Source: Zonotrichia leucophrys gambelii (taxonomy: Eukaryota; Chordata; Aves; Passeriformes; Passerellidae). From it: a stretch of 64,000 nucleotides of DNA. The stretch spans positions 150,275 to 214,274 of the forward strand of contig NW_026992282.1 of assembly GCF_028769735.1 (NCBI RefSeq), in the 5' to 3' direction. Within the stretch, counting starts at the first letter, position 1. Each line of letters begins with the position of its first letter. This document shows, piece by piece, positions 52,959 through 64,000 of this stretch. A program made the position numbers and the translations under genes. The notes under the pieces are model-generated. The model had not been told where the DNA came from. It ran no database searches and saw nothing but the letters and a program-made list of their open reading frames with translations.

Positions 52959-53530
52959 GAGGTCACAGATTGGGCTATGACATCACAGAGTTTGTTGTGA
53001 GAGGTCACTGAGCAGCTGCAACATCATAGAGGGGATTCTGTGACAACACAGGGCAGGCTGTGACATCATGGGATGACTGGGTGACATCTCAGAGCAGGCT
53101 GTAAGGTCAAAGTGTGTGCTGTGACATTACATAGTGGCAGTATGACATCACTGAGAGGGTTTTGTGACATCATTGAAGGGATTGTTACATCACAGAGCTG
53201 ACTCTGGTGTCATAGAGTAGGGTGTGACACCATAGAGCAAACTCTGCCATCAGAGAGGGTGGCTCTGTGACATCAGAGAGTGGGTTGTGACATCACTCAG
53301 TGACTGAGCAACATCACAGAGCTGGCTGTGCCGTCACAGAACAGGCTGTGATGTCACAGAGTGACTTTGTGACATCACAGAGTCTTCTGCAACATAACAC
53401 AGCAGCTGCATGACATCACAGGATGACATCTCAGAGTAGGCTCCATGACATCACAGATAGCTGTGTGACATCACAGATAACTGTGTGACATCACAGATAA
53501 CTGTGTGACATCACAGTGGCTGTGTGAGGT
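52959..53530. repeat. Satellite of TGTGACATCACAGAG units
   Basis: About 20-35-base units with TGTGACATCACAG, near-palindromic and resembling a cAMP-response half-site series. Last units (53440-53515) are almost identical 20-mers. Continues the array interrupted by ERV-C at 35602; a reverse-oriented relative is at 60161-60455. Confidence 0.88.
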
Positions 53531-53539
53531 CACTGATGA

Positions 53540-53790
53540 GGTCACTCTGCCCTGGCCCCCCTCACAGCTCCCCCCAGAGCAGTCCAACCCTGCTCGTGCA
53601 CAGCGGGGTCCCCTGCCCCCCGGGGCCCCCCGCCCCCGGCCCCGCAGCCTCCCCCAGAGGATGTTCCATGAGATCGACCCCAGAGCCTGATACAGGCACA
53701 GGGGGCTGGGGCCCTGGGAGTGGCACAGGGGGTCAGAGACCCCCTGGCAGCGTCCCTGTGTCCTCCAGGGCCAGAGCCTGGGCCAGGGCT
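53540..53790 (+). repeat. Low-copy block, inverted partner of 59940-60150
   Basis: Contains CAGCCTCCCCCAGAGGATGTTCC and GAGATCGACCCCAGAGCCTGA; the reverse complement near 59990-60060 matches. Both copies abut the CACAG satellite, so the two repeats moved as a unit. No gene recognised. Confidence 0.72.
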
Positions 53791-53798
53791 CCTTCACC

Positions 53799-54130
53799 CT
53801 GTTATGAACGAGGCCTTGAGAGAGCTGAAAAAATCCCCAGCAAGGGATCAGCAGAAACCAGATTTAATATTAAGGGAAAGCAGCACAAAGTTCCTTGGCA
53901 AGAGTCCCTCTGCTCCTGACTGGACACTTCAGGCACAGCAAGGAAACAAAGCAACAATAAAACCAAACCAAATCCAGGCAATCCAACCAGAAATGAACTG
54001 AGAACTGTCCCTGTATATGTGTGACACAAGGATAGTGAGGGCAAGGATAAAAGCAATATGGCCAAAAAGCTTAACGGAGCTCAAAGTTAACAGAATTATA
54101 CCTGAACCCTAACTGATACCTTCAACTTCA
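53799..54130. mobile_element. Possible decayed solo LTR
   Basis: A TGTTATGAACGAGG start and a CTTCACA end bracket about 330 A-rich bases unlike the flanking satellites. No target duplication is clear and no polyadenylation signal is certain, so this is tentative. Confidence 0.33.
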
Positions 54131-54219
54131 CAATTTAGCCCAGGGGCTGTTGGCCAAGGCCGAGGCCCAAGGAGCATTTCTCAGCTGGTAGGGCAGACTG
54201 GGAAGGGGAGGGGAGAATG

Positions 54220-55440
54220 CAGCAGCACAGGGCCCATTGTGACACTGTGGGGCCCGGTGAGACCAAGGGGCCATTGTGACACGTTGGGGCCTCATGGAAT
54301 CATGGAGAGCACTGTGACATTGTTGGACTTCATGGAACCAAGGGGTCTGTACTGACGCTGTGTGGCTCCATGGAATGTAGTGATCATTGCGACACTGAGA
54401 GGCCCCATCAAACCATTGTGACACCGCGGGGCTTCATAGAAGCATGGAGACCATTGTGACACTTTGGGGTATCATGGAACCAAGGGGCCATTGTGACACT
54501 GTGAGACCCCATGGAGACCCCATGGTCTCACAATGGTGCCAAAGGTCCATTGTGACCTTGCAAGGCCTCATGGAACCATGGAGACACCATCAAAACACTT
54601 TACATCCTCATGGAACCAAGGAGACCATTGTGACACTGAGAGGACTCATAGAATGATGGAAACCATCGTGACACTCTTCATTGTGACACTCTTCATGGAA
54701 TAAACAAAGCATTGTGACACTGTGAGGCCTCATGGAACCAGTGAGACCATTGTGACCCTGAGAGTCCCCACCGAACCAAGAGGACCATTGTGATACTGTG
54801 GGGCCTCATGAAACCAGGAGGCCTCTGTGACACTTAGGGCTGCCTGGAACCAAAGGTCCATTGTGATATTGTGGAGCCTTGTGTCATCAGGGGTCCATTG
54901 TGACACTGGGAACCAAAGGAGATCATTGTGACACTGCAGGGTTGCATGGAACCAAGTGGCCATGGTGACATTGTGGAAATCCATTGAACCAAGGGTCCAT
55001 TGTGATGCTGCTGGGGTGCATGGAACCAAAGCTCCAGGGTGACACAGAGGGGCCTCCTGCCATCAATGGTCCATTGTGGCACTCTGGAGCCAAAGGAACC
55101 ATTGTGAGACTGCAAACCCCCAGAGTCCAAAAGTCCATTGTGACATTGCCGGGCTCATGGAATAGAGTCGTCACATGACATTGTGGGGCCTGTGGAGCCA
55201 CGGAGACCATTGTGACACTGCAAGGCCTCATGGAATCATTGGGATCATTGTGAAACTGTGGGGCCTTATGGAACCTAGGGGCCATTGTGACATTTTGGGA
55301 CCCCATCAAACCAAAGGGTCCATTGTGATACTGCTGGACCCCATGGAAACAAGTCACCATTATGGCACTGTGGGGCCTCATAGATCAAAGGCACCATTGT
55401 GACACTATGGGGCCCCACAAAACCAAGGGAACACAGAAAA
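54220..55440 (-). repeat. 40-bp minisatellite, long array
   Basis: About thirty degenerate units of CCATTGTGACACTGTGGGGC plus CTCATGGAACCAAGG, parallel to 33083-33785. The short frames through it are repeat artefacts. Confidence 0.88.
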
Positions 55441-56030
55441 GATCTGGCTGGTTTGGCCTCCCAGGGTCCCCTACATTGGTCCAGCTGACCTTGGCATGTA
55501 GAGGCTCTCTGTTCATCTGCTGCTGAAGCACTGGGGCTCTGTGCTTTCCTTCCTATGGAAAAGAACTGTCCTTCTTCTCTGGGCACCCATGGCCAGAATT
55601 GGGATTTCACCTCCAAATTTCCATATATCCAAGGATTGTTCGCATGGGAATATTGCCAGGACAAGTCTGGCTGGTAATGGTTTCACAAGGGTTACATCTC
55701 ATCTGTCCCCAAAGCACTGGGGAAGGCTCTGTGCTCTCTTTCCTATGGGAAAGAACTGTCCTGCTTTTCCAGGAACCGATGGCTGAGATTGGGCTTCCAC
55801 CTCCAGAATTCCCTATATGCAAAGACTGCTCCCAGACAAAATCTGACATTCCTGACAAGTCAGGCTGGCCTTGGCCTAGTGAGGCTCTCACCTGCCTTCC
55901 AAACACTGGTCTCTGTGCTTTCCTTACTATCGAAAATGAACTGTCCTTCTTCCTCCAGGCGTCCATGGCCGGAATTGGGGCTCCACCTCTAACATTCCCA
56001 ATTGTAATAGACTGGAGGAGATTGTTGGCT
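55441..56030. repeat. Tandem repeat, same unit as 33786-34690, three copies
   Basis: Units begin near 55442, 55660 and 55862 with TCTGGCTGGTTTGGCCTCC-like starts and contain CTTTCCTTCCTATGGAAAAG and CATATATCCAAGGATTG. The order minisatellite then 180-bp repeat is the same as at 33.1-34.7 kb. Confidence 0.83.
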
Positions 56031-56709
56031 CAAAACATTTTATGTGGGGGAGGAAGGGGAAGGTCCAGCCTTGCCCTGCCCTGGAACCCTAGCCCTGCCC
56101 TGCCCTGGAACCCCAATTCCCCCAGAGCCTCTATCCCAGCCCAGCAGTGGCTGCCAGTCCCTGGCACAGCACAGGCAATGCTCCACAGCCACCTCTGCAG
56201 CCCCAGCCCAGCTCCTGAGGGACCAAATGAGCCCAAGTCCCAGCTGGGGGAAGGGCCCAGGAAGACCAAGGGGTATTTCAGGCTGACCACAAGGCAAGCA
56301 CACATCTTGCCCCTACGTCCTCTTGGAATTTTTATCGGAACACTGCTGGAATCCAGGAGCTGGTAGCTCTGTGTGTGTCTCTCTATATCTTTTGCCTTGC
56401 TCTCTTTCTGTGTCTTCTTCTGTTTCTCTTGCAAATTTTGATTAACATTAAATTGAACAGGCGTAGAGTTTGTGAAGTTGAAAGAGTGATGTCAATGATT
56501 TGAGAAGAGTTTTTTGTTGGTGGAATCTCTGTCATAGTTTGACATGAGAAGAATTTTAAAAAGTAATACAAAATTTTTTTTGTACGTGACAATCTGATAA
56601 ACCACTAAGATACTGAACATGCCTCTGTGAAAGACAAAAAAGCCAGGAACCTCCTCTTTTTTTCCCAGTCAACAAAGAAGCAGCAGGCTCTGGCCCCGGC
56701 CCCCATCTC
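56031..56709. other. No gene seen; short duplication
   Basis: A CCTGCCCTGGAACCC unit is duplicated at about 56075-56115. The remainder is mixed sequence without recognised features. Confidence 0.4.
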
Positions 56710-56761
56710 AACCAAACCAAACCAAACCAAACCAAACCAAACCAAACCAAACCAAACCAAG
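56710..56761. repeat. (CCAAA)n microsatellite
   Basis: Ten perfect copies of a 5-base unit. A shorter interrupted run recurs near 56830-56845. Confidence 0.97.
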
Positions 56762-56889
56762 CAACTCTGCTATGGGCTGAGCCCCTTCCCACCTCCCCAG
56801 GCTGCCTCTCCCCCCAGTCGGCCCCATTCTAACCAAACCAAACCCCAACAACTACCAAACAGAAAAACAGGAGAGGCTACAAACTCCTA

Positions 56890-58050
56890 ACCAGAACCAA
56901 GCCAGCCACAGCTATTAAAATCTTACCATCAAGTACCCACCCCCCAAGACAATTAAAACAATAAACTCCTACAACCTACAACCCATACAAATTTAACCCT
57001 ACAACTAAAATTAAACAGAAAATCTCTCAAAAATGAACCATAAAACCAATCCTAACCCAACCACCACTTCAACCACAACCTACTGACAGGTCAGGTGTTA
57101 ATCCTTTCAATACTTCAATCCTCTCTCGAGTAAAAGAAAAACAAAATGCAAGCATATAAAAAACCAACATAAAACCATCAAAGTCAGTAAAGAAGAAATT
57201 AAATCCCAAAAAACGATTTTTCATTAAAACACATAAAACTAATAAAAAAATTCAAATTAATATCAAAGAAAAACCACCATACTAAAAGAAAACAACTGTT
57301 AAAATAACTGCAATTACATAAAAAGCTTAAACAGGGGGAAAAAACAGTAATCCAATATTCCCAAGAGAAGATCTGTATTCCGAGAGATAAAAAGAATTTT
57401 AAAAGTAAACTATGAAAACTTTTACCTTTAAAGAACTATTTTTAAAACAATACCCTATAGATCAACATGGCCCATCAACAAGCTGTAAAAAACCTTCTGG
57501 CAATAAAAACAACTTCACAATAACAGTAACTTCACAATAACAAAGTCCCCCAGACCACTGTTATCCATGACAAAATTAAGAACCAGAAAAAAAGCTATTT
57601 TTTCCTCTTGTAAAAGAATCTCCATAACCTTAACAAGAAAAACTTCCCTCACAAAGTAAACTAAAAAAAGACAATTCCAGAAATAGTAAAAAACTAGAAA
57701 TTTTAGGTTTAGTTTCTTTACATTGTCAGTAAAAATAAAGTTGTAAAAAAAAGTGTTCTAAAGAATTTATTTTAATTCTTACTACCTTTTTTCTTTTAGT
57801 TACTTTTAATAACATTTTCTTTCTACCCTTTAAAATATTTAAGCCTACTTTACCTTTCTCACAATCCTATCTCACAACAAAATAAATACATAAATAATTA
57901 ATTGACAATAAAACCCACCACACTCATCAATACGTTAATTAAGAAATCTCAAGATTAGAAAAATCTTGAATTAACAAACCAGAACCACTACAATGTCATA
58001 ATAACAAAGTTTGCCCAAGTTTGTCTGATTTTGTCAAGTTCCCAGTAAAG
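56890..58050. other. A-rich, G-depleted tract without genes
   Basis: For more than 1 kb the + strand is dominated by A and C (left) then A and T (right), with very little G, and no frame of 60 codons is open on either strand. There is no tandem unit. It could be an ancient A-rich retroelement interior, a hypermutated provirus or simple mutational skew. I see no diagnostic motif. Confidence 0.55.
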
Positions 58051-59935
58051 GCTGTTTTGTTCTTTTGAGCTCCTAAGAATCTCTTGATGGTATTTCTCCA
58101 GTGAGTTCAACTCAGAGCACAAAACTGTAATTCCTCCATGAGAGACTGTAATGTCTCCTTGAGAGAGTTGTCTGGAGGATGGGAGTCAGGGCTTGTCTGT
58201 CCTGCTTGGCCCAGCCCAGGCAGGGCTTTCCCAGCCACATTCCACACTCCATTTCCCAGCTGGAGCCGCTGGTGCCTCTGAGTTGTGCTGCCCCAGCCCC
58301 AGGGACGCTCTCCTTGTCTGCCCATTCCCCCACGGTCTCTGGGCAGGGATGGCCTCAGTGGGGGCTGCTGACATCCTCAGCACCTTGGAGGCTGCTGCTG
58401 CTGAATTTTCCTGCTCCAGAGGCTTGTTCAGCCTTCAGCTCTTCAGTGCAGGAATTCAGTGGCCCAGGGCTCATTAACATTCAGAACACCTTAACAACCT
58501 CAGGGAATAATTTGATTTAATTTTCCAAATCACTTGTTCAGCCTTCAGCTCCTCAGTTTAGGAATTCAGTGGCCCAGGGCTCATTAACATTCAGAACACC
58601 TTAACAAGCCAAGCCTTGGGGAAAATTCGATTTAAGTGTTCAAATCTTTTTGCGGTAATTTGACAGATTTCAGTAGTGTGTTCAAAGTGAATGCATTATA
58701 TTTAAAAATACAGTGAGAAAACTTTTTTACATCCTGTATAGGATTTTTTCCTGTTCATAAATCGATATGTGCAATCTCCAATTGACATTGAATCCAAGTA
58801 CCTCCTCATGCAGTTGGACTAGATATGAAAATCAAGACCCTTCATGGCTGACAATCAATCAGACTTCCTCCCTACCCCAACCCCACCATTTCCCCCATCC
58901 AAGCCCTGGCACTCAGAGCAGCATTGTGCAAATCTGAGCTTCCTCCAGCCCAGGCTGCACCTGCAGCTTTCAGCTCCTTGGCTCCAACTCCCACCTGCTT
59001 TCCTTGGAGAAGGAGGTGCTCGAGACACAGAGGGATGTTCATTTCTTGTCAGCCAACAAAGCCAAGGGAAGGCACAGTTCCATCAAATGCAAAAGTCATT
59101 CTTCTCCCTGGCTCCGCCCTGTCGCTGATCCCCACAGCCTGTCCTGTTTCCTTCATCCCTGCATTGCCAGGGACTTTCTGGGACAAGGAAGCTCTGCTCT
59201 GGGGATGGAGGAGATGCAAGTGCCACCACTTGGGTGAGAGCCACAACTCGTCAGGTTTGTGTCCATTGGAGGTCAGGAACTGGTGAGACTCAGAGGCACA
59301 GAAAGTTTCTCTTCATGGCCGACAGACTATAGTCGAACAGGATACCATTTAATAACAATCACAGCTCTTCCCTGAGCAATGTGCAACATCCCAGCAGTGT
59401 CTGATGATTCTGCCATCTACAGGTGATTTCCATACTAAAACTACTTTCACACAAACATGGTTTTATGATAGATACAAACACAATTAGTTCTTGTATCAGG
59501 ATTCTCATCTTGGAGTGGGGGCAAAGCAGCTCAAACAATTCCTGATTTGCAAAGCTTTCAGTGGTGGATGGAGAAGGGAAGTCAGGCTGCTCTTGGTGTT
59601 GAGGAAACACAGAAACCAGCCTGACTCATTTCAACTCCTCCTGTCCTGGCTGATCTCCCCTCTTTCTCCTTCCATCCAGTGGCTTTTGTCTCCCACCAGA
59701 CCCCTGGTGAAGAGCCTGGCTCTGTGTTCTCCATCCCCTCCTTGCTGGCACTGCCAGGCTGGGATGAGGAGCCCCTCAGCCTTCCCTGCTCCAGGCTGGA
59801 CTGGCCCAGCTCCCTCAGCCTCTGCTCACAGCCCAAGGGCTCCAGCCCCACCTTGGAGACCCTTCCCAGACCCTGCTCCAGCTGCCAGACATCTTTCCTG
59901 CCCTGGGCAACCCAACCCAGCCACAATGACCAGGA
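58051..59935. repeat. Non-coding, with a 110-bp tandem duplication
   Basis: At 58423 and 58533 a 110-base unit, starting CTTGTTCAGCCTTCAGCTC and including GGCCCAGGGCTCATTAACAT, occurs twice with few differences. The rest of this stretch has only short open frames without domains and no recognised RNA gene. Confidence 0.6.
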
Positions 59936-59939
59936 TAAT

Positions 59940-60150
59940 CCTCGTCCTTGATGTCCTGGTCACACAGCCCTGGCCCCTTGTCCCCTGTCAGGCTCTGGGG
60001 TGGATCCTGTGGAACATCCTTTGGTGGAGGCTCCAGGTGGGCTGGGGGGATCCCGGGGGACAGGGACCCTGCTGGGCATGGACAGCATTGGACTTGTTGG
60101 GAGAAACTGTGAGGGGGAGCTGGGGCAGAGTGACCAACCCAGTGACCTGA
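59940..60150 (-). repeat. Inverted partner of 53540-53790
   Basis: The - strand shows CCTCCACCAAAGGATGTTCC and GGATCCACCCCAGAGCCTGA, matching the other copy. It is followed by the same satellite type. Confidence 0.72.
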
Positions 60151-60160
60151 CACAGCCCTG

Positions 60161-60455
60161 CTGGAATGTCACACAGCCCCTCTGGGATGTCACAGCCTGC
60201 TCTGCGATGTCACAGCCTTCTCTGTGATGTCACAGACCCCTGTCTGATGTCACAGACCCCTGTCTGATATCACAGAGCTGCTCTCTGATGTCATACCAGA
60301 GTCTGTGATGTCATTGTCTGCACTGTGATGTCAGACCTCTGCCCTGTGATGTCGCAACCTTCTCTGTGATGTCACAGACCATTCTCTAATGTCACACAGC
60401 CCCTCTGGGATGTCACAGTCTGCTCTGTGAATTCACAGCCCACTCTGTGACCTCA
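60161..60455. repeat. Satellite of CTGTGATGTCACAG units
   Basis: About a dozen short units (CTCTGTGATGTCACAGCC and variants), the reverse-complement form of the 52959-53530 array. Interrupted at its right end by the LTR at 60456. Confidence 0.85.
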
Positions 60456-60904
60456 TGTTACCAGATGATAAATTGTCTACACCAGCTGAGCTGACACCTG
60501 GAGCTTGTTCTCCAAAACCCCAGGCCTATGGAAACCACACAATGCCCATTGTGTGAGAAGGGGAACTGGAAGTTCACCAGCCTCAGTGTCCTGCCAGCTC
60601 AGCCAGGCCCACTGGAACATTGGGGTCCACAACCACCAAGCACCACCAGAGAGACCCCCAGGAGAACAGGGGAGGGGAAATACATTAATGATTTGGGGAA
60701 AATGATTATCAGATGTATATTTAGTCTGGGACAATTAATGAATATGTATGCAAAATACAGAATATAAACAGAAACTTTCCTGCACTCAGCCTGCAGGGCT
60801 TTGGGAGGAGCTGTCCCCCGTGCATCCCCCTGAATAAATAATGCTGCTTTCTAATGCTGCATTGGTGTTAAGGAGTTTTCTATTTTACTGAATTTTTGGT
60901 AACA
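60456..60904 (+). mobile_element. Solo LTR with TGTTACC / GGTAACA ends
   Basis: A 449-base element with perfect 7-bp inverted ends, TATAAA at 60763-60768 and AATAAA at 60833-60838, so + orientation. Flanks CTCA and CTCC may be a decayed 4-bp duplication. It inserted into the satellite. Confidence 0.75.
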
Positions 60905-60929
60905 CTCCCACTGCCAAGGAAAGCTCTGT

Positions 60930-62671
60930 CTCCTGTTGTTCACACACACAGAAGGGCTGGTGGCAGATGTGGGGCTCAGAGGCTGCCTGGGGCACAGTGA
61001 CCACGAAATAATCAAGTTTTCAATGTTCTGTGAAAGAAGGAGGGGCAGCAACAAAACTTCTACACTGGAATTAGGAAGGGAAGACTTTGGCCTGTTTAGG
61101 ATGCAGATTTGGGGAGAAACGAATCAGGCACTGATTTTTTTTAAGGAAAACATCCCTTAAAAACAAAGGAGTCCAGGAAGGATGGACACATTTCACGAAA
61201 GTAATTGTAAGGGGGAAGGAGCAGCCTGTCCCAGTGTGGCAAAAGATGAGCTAGTGAGGAAAATGACTGGCCTGGCTGGGCATGGGGATTTTGTGGGAAC
61301 TCAAAGGTAACAAGAGGTGCATCAACTTTGGACAGAAGGTCAAGCAGCTTAGGAAATGTTTAAGGATGTTGTAAAGTCGTGCAGAAAAAAAGTTAAGAGG
61401 TGAAAGCTCAATTAGAGTTTAACCTGACCACTTCTGTGACAAAAAAATAGACAATGTTTCCACAATCAAATTAATAGCAAAACATGGGATAAGGAGAACC
61501 TCTACTCTTTATTGGATGCAGTGGGGAATATAGTAACTAAAGATAAGGAGAAGGCAGAGCTACTTAACATCTTGTTTCTCTCAATTTTCAATATTAGGAC
61601 AGGCTGTCTTCAGGACAATTGCTCTGCTGAGCTGGTAGATGGGCACAGGGAGCAGAACAGCCCCTGTAATCCAGGAGGAAGCAGCTGGTGACCTGCTGAG
61701 CCACTCAGATGCTCACTGGTGTAGGGGATTGGATGGTACCCATCCTAGGGGGATGAGGGAGCTGTGGATGAGCTCCCCAAGCTGCTCTCCATCATTTACC
61801 ATCAGTGCTGGCTCAGCAGGGAGGTCCCAGAGGACTGGAGGTGCCAGTGTGAGCCCATCCCCAAGAAGGGCTGGAAGGAGGAGCTGGGGAACTCCAGGCC
61901 TGTCAGCCTGACCTGGGTGCCCAGCAAGGTTATGGAACAGATCACCTTGAGTGCCATCCCAGGGCACCCACAGGATGGCCGAGGGGTCAGAGCCAGCCAG
62001 CGTGGATTTCAATATCTGCATTGATGATCTGCATGAGGGGACTGAGTCCAGCATCAGCAAATCTGCAGGTGACATCAAGGTGGGTGTGAGTGTGGATGTG
62101 CTGCAGGGTAGGAGGGCTCTGCAGAGGGCCCTGGACAGGTTGGATCCAGGGACCAAATCCAACAAGGTGAGGTTGAACAAGACCAAGTTCTGGGTCCTGC
62201 ACTTTGGCCACAACAACCCCTGCAGCTCTACAGGCTGGGGGACAGAGGGGCTGGACAGCAGCCAGGCAGAAAGGGACCTGCAGGGACTGATGGACAGCAG
62301 GCTGATGACTGATGACTGATGAGCCAGCAGTGTGCCTAGGTGGGCAAGGAGGCCAATGGCTCCTGGCCTGGATCAGGAATGGTGTGGCCAGCAGGAGCAG
62401 GGCAGTGATTGTTCCCCTGCACTCGGCACTGGTGAGGCCACACCTCAAGTGCTGTGCCCAGTTTTGGGCCTCCAATTTAGGAAGGCCATGGAGGGGCTGG
62501 AGCATGTCCAGAGAAGGGCAACAAGGCTGGTGAGGGGTCTGGAGCACAAGTTCTGTTCAGAGCGGCTTAGGGAGCTGTGGTTGTTTATCCTGGAGAAGAG
62601 GAGGCTCACAGCACAGGTTGGACTTGATGATCTCCAAGGTCTTTTCCAACCTGGCTGATTCTGTGATTCTA
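60930..62671 (+). mobile_element. CR1 LINE, 5'-truncated and internally deleted
   Basis: Protein traces in order: the end of the endonuclease region (GCLGHSDHEIIKFSM, 60936-61160), RT (GNSRPVSLTWVPSKVMEQI, 61764-62024), then FNICIDDLHEG with the catalytic FADD-type box decayed to SAGD. FGHNNP (about 62205) follows, then [15 protein letters not shown] (62400-62460) and [15 protein letters not shown]. It ends with the CR1 3' signature GATTCTGTGATTCTA at 62671. Multiple frame changes and an internal deletion around 61985 show it is dead. CR1 copies itself by target-primed reverse transcription and is the typical bird LINE. Confidence 0.93.
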
Positions 62672-63466
62672 AGAAAGCACCCTTGCAGCAGTTGCAGGAT
62701 GAGCCCTGGGCCTCCTCTTCAGAAGCTCCAGCAGCCCAGGTCCCTCAGCTTCTCCTGCCAGCCCCAAAGCCCATCCTGTCAGTCCTGCAGAGCCTCTGCA
62801 GCTCCTCCTCACTGCCCAGAACAGGGAGCCCCAGAGCCAGACACAGCAGCCCAGATGTGCCCCCCTGGCCTGGGGTGCCTCTGGCAAGGGAGCAGCACCA
62901 GGCACTGCAGGAGCCTGCAGACAATTCCTGCAGCACTTGCAGGATGATCCTGCTGCCCAAGGGACGTTCCCATGGGGCCAAGTCAGGAACTGCAATGGGG
63001 ATTGGGGCCAGAGAGGAAAGGGCAAACAGGGAGGGGCTGTTTGCAGGAGAAGGAACAGGGATGGGCAATAGGAGGAAATCTGGATCAGGAAAGAGGAAAG
63101 AAAGCAAAGGTGAGGCCAAGGAAATGCTGAGGGCAGTTTGGGGCAGGCTGCCAGGCAGCCCTGGCTCTGAGCAACAGCGTCTGCAGTGGGACAGGAAACT
63201 CCCAGCTGATGGGAACAAACTTTCTGGCTGACTACAGAGGCCAAGACAACGCTGAGTGGTTTCCCTTCTGTCCCCCAGCCCTTGCTGGCCCCAGGGGCTG
63301 ATGGCATTTGTGCTTCCTCAGGTTCATGTCCTCACAGCAACAGCATGGGGGTGCTCCTGCCTGCTCTGTGCAATGCAAACAGGGGGTCCTGAGCCACTGC
63401 TGCCGTGTCTGTGCCTGCAAGGATGGGGCACCTGTGTGAGCTGGGGGAGAGGCCAGGCCTGCAGAG
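62672..63466. other. No gene seen
   Basis: GC-rich sequence with a small internal duplication (CAGCAGTTGCAGGATGA near 62685, CAGCACTTGCAGGATGA near 62932). Open frames up to 212 codons on the - strand lack any domain and look compositional. Confidence 0.45.
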
Positions 63467-64000
63467 GGGGGATGTTGTTGGCAGCTCCATGAGGACGCTC
63501 TGAGACGCTGCCCTGGGCTGTCCAGTGCACTGGGGATGGATCAGCCCCTGCTCTGCTGCTCCTTCCCGTCTGCCCCAGGGCCCTTGCAGAGCCCCAGCCA
63601 TGCTGTTTGCCCCCAGCCTGCCCATGGCCAGCCTGGGGCTGCTCACGGGGCTTTTCTGTGCTGAGCATTGGCCTGGCTGTGTTCTTGAGAGAGCCTGGGC
63701 AAGGAGCCTGGAGCCCCCAGGGCCTGGCCTGAGGCGTCAGCGCTGCCCCAGCAGTGCCCATGGCCTGTCCCTGCTGCAGCCCCGGCACTGCCACCCCCAG
63801 GGCTGTGCCTTGGCCCCGAGAGCACTCAGGCCCTGCAGCAACACCAGGGCCACCAGGGCAGTGGGGCAGGGCCACGGCAGCAGCACTGGCAACACCAAGT
63901 GCTGCTGCTGCTGGGCACAGCTGCTGGGCCAGCACTGATCTGCCCCCAGCTCTGCACACAGACATTGCTGCTGCAGCTCCAGAGAAGGCAACAAAAAGGC
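63467..64000. repeat. Window-scale direct repeat, copy 2
   Basis: Near-identical to 1-533 in the same orientation. It reaches the edge of the window, so the repeated unit may continue beyond it. Confidence 0.85.

Noticed and set aside
56890..58050. Mitochondrial insertion (numt) in the A-rich tract
   Set aside because: Composition is suggestive, but I could not read any mitochondrial gene or tRNA in it; left only as a hypothesis to test.
1..64000. tRNA, rRNA, snRNA genes or CRISPR arrays
   Set aside because: Tandem repeats here lack the regular repeat-spacer pattern and the genome is avian; no RNA gene box pattern was recognised by eye. The tRNA-like matches are retroviral primer sites.

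Overview
This window comes from a bird, most likely a songbird. Five things point there: an avian-type chicken repeat 1 (CR1) LINE ending in its usual ATTCTGTGATTCTA tail, LTRs of the avian ERVL and ERVK kinds, an envelope of the avian alpharetrovirus type, a wrecked olfactory receptor of the expanded bird OR14 type, and a bird-style multi-finger C2H2 gene with a tiny first coding exon. There is no bacterial or organellar gene set. About two thirds of the 64 kb is endogenous retrovirus (ERV), LTR, LINE or tandem repeat. This fits a repeat-rich multigene-family region (olfactory receptor and zinc-finger cluster, unplaced scaffold or W-like sequence); the chromosome cannot be read from the sequence.

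Layout. 1-533 is a direct repeat whose twin closes the window (63467-64000). An olfactory receptor pseudogene lies at 781-1702 (-). An old gammaretrovirus-like provirus, ERV-A, spans 5026-13658 (-) and carries a younger solo LTR in its env region. A C2H2 zinc-finger gene lies at 16517-17428 (-), with a CpG island at about 18.9-19.7 kb that may be its promoter. From 17.7 to 24.4 kb there are solo LTRs and minisatellites. A young gammaretrovirus-like provirus with a tRNA-His primer site, ERV-B, spans 24473-31943 (-), flanked by the stumps of two other class II elements. From 33 to 35.6 kb come tandem-repeat fields. A young class II provirus, ERV-C, spans 35603-52952 (-), and a second class II provirus, ERV-D, 39672-48920 (+), sits inside its protease gene. 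From 53 to 60.5 kb come satellites, LTR remnants and a strikingly A-rich, G-poor tract. A solo LTR (60456-60904), a 5'-truncated CR1 (about 60930-62671) and the repeat twin follow.

How the parts work together. ERV-D is the best preserved element. Its gag, pro and pol frames are open over their full length and are linked by two in-phase -1 frameshift signals; only env is broken. ERV-C keeps an open 963-codon pol frame, but its gag is frame-broken, its protease carries a TGA and the ERV-D insertion, and its env is reduced to a 75-codon signal-plus-membrane remnant. ERV-B has lost its reverse transcriptase core but retains an open, cysteine-rich 255-codon frame between integrase and env. ERV-A is a fossil. 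The only host gene that may still be expressed is the zinc-finger gene. All viral assignments rest on motifs, element architecture, LTR pairs and target-site duplications seen in the sequence; family names are inference from known retroviral biology.
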